This document shows positions 6,251 through 10,579 of a stretch of DNA of 10,579 nucleotides, in pieces. Positions within the stretch are counted from its first letter, which is position 1, and the number at the start of each line of letters is the position of its first letter. Source of the DNA: an uncultured Clostridia bacterium (GTDB lineage: Bacteria; Bacillota; Clostridia; TANB77; CAG-508). The stretch lies in NCBI GenBank assembly GCA_934153805.1, contig CAKPFO010000049.1, positions 1 through 10,579 of the forward strand, given 5' to 3'. The notes under the pieces were generated by a model that was not told the DNA's origin, ran no database searches, and saw only the letters and a list, made by a program, of their open reading frames with translations. The translations under genes were made by a program, and so were the position numbers.

Positions 6251-6931
6251 TCATTTATTACTTATATGTATGTTACTAATTTCTACTTGCATTTCTCTTG
6301 CAATTATGTTCTGTATTTGTGCAACTTGTTCATCTTGCAGACTTTCACTTTTTATTACAACGCTTATACTTTCCCCATTTACAAAAATTACTACATTTTC
6401 TATTCCTTTGGTTTTAATTAAATTTTCACAAATCATTATTTTATTTTTATTATCATTTATATTTTTTATTTCAGTTTGTGCTATTGTTTTTTGGTCCGAA
6501 GCTATATTTGCATTAGCTAATATTTTTTCGTACGTTTCTATCATTTGTGAATACATTGTATCTCTTGTTAATTTTGAAGCTGAAAAATACTCGTCTACAT
6601 TTGTTGCACTTGTCTGTTTAGTTGTTTCTTCTGTATTATTTTCTACTATTGCATTTTCTTCTTTATTCTCTATAATTGCACTACTTTCCTCATTTGTCCC
6701 TTTGTTTTCTTCAGTATTTGGTATTACTCCTTCTATTACATTTGTAGTAGCTGTAGCATTACTGCTTACTAGCCTTGCATCTCCTATTGCTGCATAGTCT
6801 GTAGAATTTAAAGTACTACTAGTTTGCATTGTATTTGTTGTATTATTAGCTGTATAATTTAAATATCCTGCTGAAACTAACATAAGTGCAATTACAAAAA
6901 TAATAATTTGATTTCTTTTTAAACTTTTCAT
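6251..6931 (-). CDS. spoIIIAH: Stage III sporulation protein AH
   Basis: SpoIIIAH is a mother-cell protein anchored in the outer forespore membrane. Its extracytoplasmic ring-forming domain meets SpoIIQ (or its counterpart) across the intermembrane space. The 226-residue product starts MKSLKRNQ, then one TM helix containing the family hallmark LMLVSAGYLNYT (about 9-26). An Asn/Thr/Glu-rich linker follows (about 60-105), then the C-terminal domain with a helical half and the strand pair VIFVNGESISVVIKSE before the final helix. The ATG at 6931 is preferred: AAAGGA lies 12 bases upstream, and the product starts close to the TM helix as in relatives. A GTG at 6952 and an ATG at 6943 are in frame but poorly spaced. 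It is the last spoIIIA gene and is separated from spoIIIAG by a hairpin repeat. Confidence 0.93.
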   Translation of the reverse strand: MKSLKRNQIIIFVIALMLVSAGYLNYTANNTTNTMQTSSTLNSTDYAAIGDARLVSSNATATTNVIEGVIPNTEENKGTNEESSAIIENKEENAIVENNTEETTKQTSATNVDEYFSASKLTRDTMYSQMIETYEKILANANIASDQKTIAQTEIKNINDNKNKIMICENLIKTKGIENVVIFVNGESISVVIKSESLQDEQVAQIQNIIAREMQVEISNIHISNK

Positions 6932-6977
6932 CTTTACTCTCATTCCTTTCACTTATTAGTTATTAATGACTATTTTG

Positions 6978-7170
6978 CTTATGTTTTATACTTTTATAAT
7001 ATATTTTTTGTCTCCTAGTTCGAGCTAAATTATTTAGAAATTCTAATATAAATTTTACGGGACCCTTTCAATAAATGAACATTCCCCGTAAAATTTATAT
7101 AAGAATTACTACAATAATTTTCTCTCAAGGCGTCGACTGCAAAATATATTATAAAAGTATAAAACATAAG
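6978..7170. repeat. MITE-like long hairpin element, copy A
   Basis: The whole gap between spoIIIAG and spoIIIAH is almost one imperfect palindrome. The outer 30 bases (6978-7007) are a perfect inverted match to 7141-7170. An inner pair (7039-7061 with 7085-7107) matches with one mismatch and ends in TTTTACGGG. The arms between are related but diverged. The part shared with copy B runs from CTTTTATAAT at 6991 to ATTATAAAAG at 7157 (167 bp); the outer 13 bases on each side are specific to this site. TA flanks the shared part on both sides. There is no ORF of note. Non-coding, inverted ends and a second copy nearby fit a miniature inverted-repeat transposable element. In the operon mRNA it would fold into a large hairpin. 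Confidence 0.8.
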
Positions 7171-7180
7171 TTAACACTAT

Positions 7181-7793
7181 TTAATAACTTTGCATTTCAA
7201 ATACTTGAATTTTGTGTGTTGCAAGTCCTGTTGCAGCTTCCACAGCTTGCACTATATTAGTTTTCACCTCGCTGTTTGAAGCCCCCTTAGCAGTAATAAT
7301 AGCTCCTTCTATTTTAGGTGTTGTAACACTTTTAGTTACAGGCACTTTCTCTCCATTTACCTCTTGATAGACAATCTCTTTTTTTACTGTAGTCTCACTT
7401 ATTTTTCTATTTCCTCCACCGCGTATCAGTTTCCTCAGTATTACTACTTGTGTTATCTTCATTATACATTGCCTGTGTTTCACTACTTTGTGAATATGTA
7501 ATTAATACCTTTACATTTCCTACTCCTTGTATGCTAGATAATATTTTTTCTAATCTTTCTTCTAAACTGCTTTTATCTGTACTATCATTTACATTATCTT
7601 GTGCCAACGTTTTTTCTTGCACTAGATTCTCCGTTTTACTCTCATTCTTATCATCTTTTAAAATCATATTTATAACAATCATAGTAATTATTAATATGAT
7701 TACGAAAACAACTAAATTTTCTATTTTTTTCTTACTATTTCCCTCACTTGATTTAAACATCTCTTTTATTTTATTCATTTGTTCTTTTAACAT
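7181..7793 (-). pseudogene. spoIIIAG: Stage III sporulation protein AG, frameshifted
   Basis: SpoIIIAG forms the large ring of the SpoIIIA channel in the space between the forespore membranes. The first frame (7793-7407) gives an N-terminal TM helix (about residues 26-46), an Asn/Lys/Glu-rich linker and the ring-building motif with LEERLEKILSSIQGVGNVKV and LITYSQSSE, then reaches SNTEETDT and runs off to RWRK and a stop. The expected continuation, GGGNRKISETTVKKEIVYQE up to GLATHKIQVFEMQSY, is intact in another frame down to the stop at 7181. Removing one base near 7421 (ACG-C-GGT) gives EETDTGGGNRK, matching the conserved EETD..GG.R segment, and a protein of about 203 residues, normal for the family. 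AAGGAGG precedes the ATG by 10 bases. It is either a true mutation or a sequence error; no standard slippery site is seen. Confidence 0.88.
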
Positions 7794-7819
7794 AACCTAA
7801 AAACCTCCTTACTTTGTTT

Positions 7820-8434
7820 TTAGCAAGTAATTTTTTTCTTATTAACCTCATATGTTGAGCTTATGTACTCCTTTATTTCGTTCTTTTCTTTTTCTGAAAT
7901 TTCTACGTTTTCAATATTTTCATTGTTTTCTATTCTATTTTCTACACTAACTTCTATGTTAACTTTTTCAATTTTTTCTACAGTATTTGCTTTCTTTTCC
8001 TCTTGTTCTCCTGTTTTGCTTATTTTTAAATCTACTGATTTTATAGTGTACTCTTTATCATTATTAATTTCTATATTTATACTGTTTACAATATAGCCTT
8101 TTTCTTCTAATTTACTCTTCATATCTTTTTCTAAATTGATTTTGTACATTTCTTTTATATTTGACTCGTTATTGCTATCAAGTTTTTCTGAGCTTACCTC
8201 ATAGCTTTCTATTTGATTAGTATATTTATTTACATCTATGATTGATTCAAGACTAAAAGAATTATTTGTTACTTTATTAATGACAGGTGCTACAATATTA
8301 AATACTATATACACTCCAATGACCATTTTTATGTACTTTTTACTATTTCCATTAGGAAGTATCATTTCTATAATAGAGGCTATTATTACAGCAACTATTA
8401 TTCCTTTAGTCCACGTTATTATAAAGTCTACCAC
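7820..8434 (-). CDS. spoIIIAF: Stage III sporulation protein AF
   Basis: SpoIIIAF is a membrane component of the SpoIIIA complex. The product begins VVDFIITWTKGIIVAVIIAS and has two TM helices (about 8-25 and 34-54) separated by the family motif MILPNGNSKKYIKMVIGVY. A charged extracytoplasmic domain of about 150 residues follows, with Glu/Lys-rich repeats and EISEKEKNEIKEYISSTY near the end. I prefer the GTG at 8434, which has AAAGGA about 9 bases upstream and matches the length of relatives. A GTG at 8455 would overlap the spoIIIAE stop by four bases (GTGA) but has no visible ribosome binding site. It is followed 26 bp later by spoIIIAG. Confidence 0.9.
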   Translation of the reverse strand: MVDFIITWTKGIIVAVIIASIIEMILPNGNSKKYIKMVIGVYIVFNIVAPVINKVTNNSFSLESIIDVNKYTNQIESYEVSSEKLDSNNESNIKEMYKINLEKDMKSKLEEKGYIVNSINIEINNDKEYTIKSVDLKISKTGEQEEKKANTVEKIEKVNIEVSVENRIENNENIENVEISEKEKNEIKEYISSTYEVNKKKITC

Positions 8435-8451
8435 TCTCTTCTTTCCTTTCG

Positions 8452-9651
8452 TCACCTGTACATCAGGCTACTATTAGATATTTTTATAACTAATGTTGTT
8501 CCTATAATGAGCATAACCGCTATACTGCTTAATATTGCTAATAATATTTTAAAAGTATCTCCCATTTGTCCCAACAGACTTATTATTTTTTCATCTGCTA
8601 TAGGTTCACACACTGCCGAACCTATATAATATGTAGTCATTAACAAAATTAGTTTTATTATTGGTACTATGCAAATTCCTATTATAACTATAACTCCAAC
8701 CACTCCAACTGCATTTTTTAAAATAGATGTACAACCTATTACCGTTTCTACTGCATCACCTAAAATTTTACCTACTACAGGTATAAAATTTGATACTGCT
8801 GCTTTTGCAGTTTTTGCAGTAACTCCATCTACTGTACTACTTAGTGTTCCTTCTAAAGAAACTAGTCCTACAAATAATGTTAATACTACTCCTAATACCC
8901 ACACCACACTTGATTTAAAAAACTTTGAAAGTCTAGTTAATTGAACTTTGTCTGAAACTTTTGATACTATTGCTAATGATGTCGAAACAAGTGTTATAGG
9001 GATTACTACTTTTTCTATAAAATTTGATATAAAGCCTATTGCAAATAGTAATATAGGTTGTACAATGTTGGCTGACACGACGTTTCCTGTAGTCGTCATT
9101 AATGTTGTAAGTAATGGTACTAGAGAGTTTGAAAATCCCACTAAATTATTTATTGAATCTTTTACCATTGTTATTACTTCTGCAAAGTTCGTCATTATTA
9201 ATGTTACAATTAAAATATATTGCACGTAATATGTAATTTGAGAAACACTTTTATTTTCTAGTCCTTCGCTAACACTTTTTAGTACACTATGTACAATAAT
9301 TATTACTACAATACTTAACATTACCTTTATTGAACTTATAGTTTCTTTTCCCACTAGATTCCATATATTTTGCCATATTGTTTTGTTGTCTATATTTCCT
9401 CTAATTGCTGAGTTTAGTAAGTCGTTGTAATCAATGTTATTAAAACTTTCTTTTGTATATTTCTTAGCAGAGTTGATAAATTTTGATATGTCTAAAGTTT
9501 CTTTTTGTGATGATATTATATCCTCTTCGTTTTGATTTGTTGCTATGGTATAAGTAGTAAAAGAAAACATACATAAAAAGACGGAAATTAGCATTATTAT
9601 TTTTTTTATAAAGCTACTGCATCTTTTTACAAATATTTTTTTATACAGCAT
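8452..9651 (-). CDS. spoIIIAE: Stage III sporulation protein AE
   Basis: SpoIIIAE is the large polytopic membrane protein of the SpoIIIA complex and probably part of its membrane channel or export platform. The 399-residue product has a signal-peptide-like N-terminus (hydrophobic 17-36), a polar segment (40-95) and then repeated hydrophobic helices, including about 104-123, 140-158, 196-210, 215-230, 248-266, 313-340 and 366-390. The family signature GVTAKTAKAAVSNFIPVVG (276-294) and CEPIAD (348-353) are both present. AAGGAG and GGAA lie just before the ATG. It is 27 bp behind spoIIIAD and runs into spoIIIAF. No defect is seen and length is normal. Confidence 0.95.
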   Translation of the reverse strand: MLYKKIFVKRCSSFIKKIIMLISVFLCMFSFTTYTIATNQNEEDIISSQKETLDISKFINSAKKYTKESFNNIDYNDLLNSAIRGNIDNKTIWQNIWNLVGKETISSIKVMLSIVVIIIVHSVLKSVSEGLENKSVSQITYYVQYILIVTLIMTNFAEVITMVKDSINNLVGFSNSLVPLLTTLMTTTGNVVSANIVQPILLFAIGFISNFIEKVVIPITLVSTSLAIVSKVSDKVQLTRLSKFFKSSVVWVLGVVLTLFVGLVSLEGTLSSTVDGVTAKTAKAAVSNFIPVVGKILGDAVETVIGCTSILKNAVGVVGVIVIIGICIVPIIKLILLMTTYYIGSAVCEPIADEKIISLLGQMGDTFKILLAILSSIAVMLIIGTTLVIKISNSSLMYR

Positions 9652-9678
9652 ATTCCTTCTCCTTGACTTTTTTGTTAT

Positions 9679-10065
9679 TTATGCTAACACTTTTACAATA
9701 GTCTCTAGCAGTCCTGATATTATTGGTATTGACATTCCTACTATTACTACTTTTCCACCTATATCTATTTTATTAGCTATTGCTGATTCTCCTGTGTCTT
9801 TACAAATGCTTACTGCAAATTCTGTCAAAAATGCTATTCCTGTTATTTTTATAAGTAATGTTAAAAATTGACCATTTATAGATGTAGCATTTGTAAGGCT
9901 TTTTAATAGTTCTACTATTGCAGATATTTTTGATAAAACTATTGAAAGTATTAAAACTCCTGCTATAAGAGATACATATACTACAAATTCTGGTCTATAT
10001 TGCTTTAAGATTACTATTATTATTAATGATATTAGTCCTATTCCTATTATTTTTACAATTTCCAT
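9679..10065 (-). CDS. spoIIIAD: Stage III sporulation protein AD
   Basis: This small membrane protein of the SpoIIIA complex has 128 residues and about four hydrophobic helices: 3-20, 28-47, 69-85 and 103-127. Conserved segments include LIKITGIAFLTEFAVSICKD and GESAIANKIDIGGKVVIVGM. The start is the ATG at 10065 (MEIVKIIGIG), behind an extended Shine-Dalgarno AAGGAGATGAT; the ATG at 10077 lies inside that site. The gap to spoIIIAC (116 bp) is longer than usual for this operon and contains only AT-rich sequence without a clear promoter or gene. Confidence 0.94.
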   Translation of the reverse strand: MEIVKIIGIGLISLIIIVILKQYRPEFVVYVSLIAGVLILSIVLSKISAIVELLKSLTNATSINGQFLTLLIKITGIAFLTEFAVSICKDTGESAIANKIDIGGKVVIVGMSIPIISGLLETIVKVLA

Positions 10066-10181
10066 TTTGTATATCATCTCCTTATTTTATTTTTTAGTCT
10101 GCTTCTGCTATTGTTTTACTTTTTTATAGATTTAAACTTTAATTATTAAAATGTTATTTTTATGGTTAGTGCTCTTTTATC

Positions 10182-10376
10182 CTATAAGCTAAAGATTGTC
10201 CTTACTGTATCAAATAGTCCACTAATTTCTTTTATAACCATAGTTAATACTATAACTAGTCCTGCTAAAGTAGTCATCATTGCTTGGTCTTCTCTTCCTG
10301 CTCTTACTAGCACTTGATGCAATACTGCTACTAATATTCCTATTGCCGCTATTTTAAATAATAAATTTATATCCAT
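10182..10376 (-). CDS. spoIIIAC: Stage III sporulation protein AC
   Basis: This is a 64-residue, two-helix membrane protein of the SpoIIIA complex, with hydrophobic segments at about residues 4-25 and 32-48. It carries the characteristic LHQVLVRAGREDQAMMTTLAGL between and into the second helix. Length matches the family. AAAGGAAAG lies about 6 bases before the ATG. Upstream, where spoIIIAB is expected, the gap holds copy B of the hairpin element instead, and spoIIIAA/AB would be beyond the window edge. Confidence 0.94.
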   Translation of the reverse strand: MDINLLFKIAAIGILVAVLHQVLVRAGREDQAMMTTLAGLVIVLTMVIKEISGLFDTVRTIFSL

Positions 10377-10428
10377 GCTAACTTTCCTTTCTATTAGTTA
10401 CTTTGTTTTATATTGCTTTCTACAATAA

Positions 10429-10579
10429 CTTTTATAATATATTTTGCAGTCGACGTATTGAGAGGAAATTATTGTAGCAATTCTTATATAAATTTTACGG
10501 AAAATGTTCATTTTTTGACTAAAAAAATGAAAGGGTCCCGTCAAATTTATATTAGAATTTCTAGATAATTTAGCTCGAA
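10429..10579. repeat. MITE-like long hairpin element, copy B (cut by window edge)
   Basis: Reverse-complemented, this stretch aligns with 7019-7157 of copy A at high identity (shared TTCGAGCTAAATTAT, CGGGACCCTTTCA, GTCGACTGCAAAATATATT), so the two copies are in opposite orientation. Its inner end is CTTTTATAAT at 10429, as in copy A; the other end lies outside the window. Copy B has about 12 bases more at the centre, forming a small TCATTTTTT/AAAAAATGA stem missing in copy A. The flank at 10400-10428 is unrelated to that of copy A, which marks the element boundary. Confidence 0.8.

Noticed and set aside
6270..6797. Plus-strand 175-codon ORF opposite spoIIIAH
   Set aside because: It is the antisense shadow of a clear spoIIIAH gene, with hydrophobic low-complexity composition.
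6978..7170. Hairpin elements as a CRISPR array or a riboswitch
   Set aside because: There are only two inverted copies far apart, with no spacers in series. Two copies in unrelated gaps with different flanks fit a mobile hairpin better than a ligand-binding leader.
7075..7260. Plus-strand 61-codon ORF running through hairpin copy A
   Set aside because: It crosses from the repeat into the 3' end of spoIIIAG and has no counterpart in copy B, so it is not an element-encoded protein.
7400..7430. Programmed ribosomal frameshift in spoIIIAG
   Set aside because: No classical slippery heptamer or stimulating structure is seen at ACG-CGG-TGG, and relatives encode this protein in one frame as far as I know, so mutation or error is more likely.
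7863..9229. Plus-strand ORFs opposite spoIIIAF and spoIIIAE
   Set aside because: They mirror well-conserved sporulation genes, have no supporting ribosome binding sites or family motifs, and are shadows.

Overview
The window is very AT-rich, with A/T-heavy codon use, strong AGGAGG-type ribosome binding sites and an endospore operon. This points to an endospore-forming member of the Clostridia (low-GC Firmicutes); the species cannot be told from the sequence. Nearly all convincing genes are on the minus strand, so the layout below reads from high to low coordinates.

Right part (10579 to 6251): the distal part of the spoIIIA sporulation operon, spoIIIAC-AD-AE-AF-AG-AH. spoIIIAA and spoIIIAB would lie beyond the right edge. 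The products form the mother-cell half of the SpoIIIA-SpoIIQ feeding channel across the two membranes around the forespore. Two things are abnormal. spoIIIAG carries a single-base frameshift at about 7421. Two copies of a long hairpin repeat (MITE-like, about 170-190 bp) sit in operon gaps in opposite orientation, one between AG and AH and one upstream of AC, so they bracket spoIIIAC-AG as an inverted pair.

Middle (6231 to 4359): a near-consensus vegetative promoter starts a short operon of three genes: a DUF1294 membrane protein, a PF06541-type membrane protein, and an HD-domain hydrolase whose start codon directly abuts the stop of the previous gene.

Left part (4340 to 1): an accessory, rearranged zone. 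It holds a solo Phd/YefM-like antitoxin with its own promoter and a bidirectional terminator. Next come an M15-like peptidase gene cut off before its last metal-binding histidine, a degraded fragment, and a second long hairpin terminator. The main item is an ORF of 613 codons in which the first ~53 residues are the N-terminus of a ParA/Soj ATPase, fused in frame to a YD-repeat (RHS) protein. Two small membrane proteins follow it closely (one without a recognised family, one YcxB-like) and are candidates for immunity or accessory partners. A hairpin terminator closes this unit at the left edge.

The most notable observations are the ParA-RHS chimera with its downstream membrane proteins, the inverted hairpin elements inside an essential sporulation operon, and the spoIIIAG frameshift. 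An assembly or base-calling error has to be excluded for the chimera and the frameshift.
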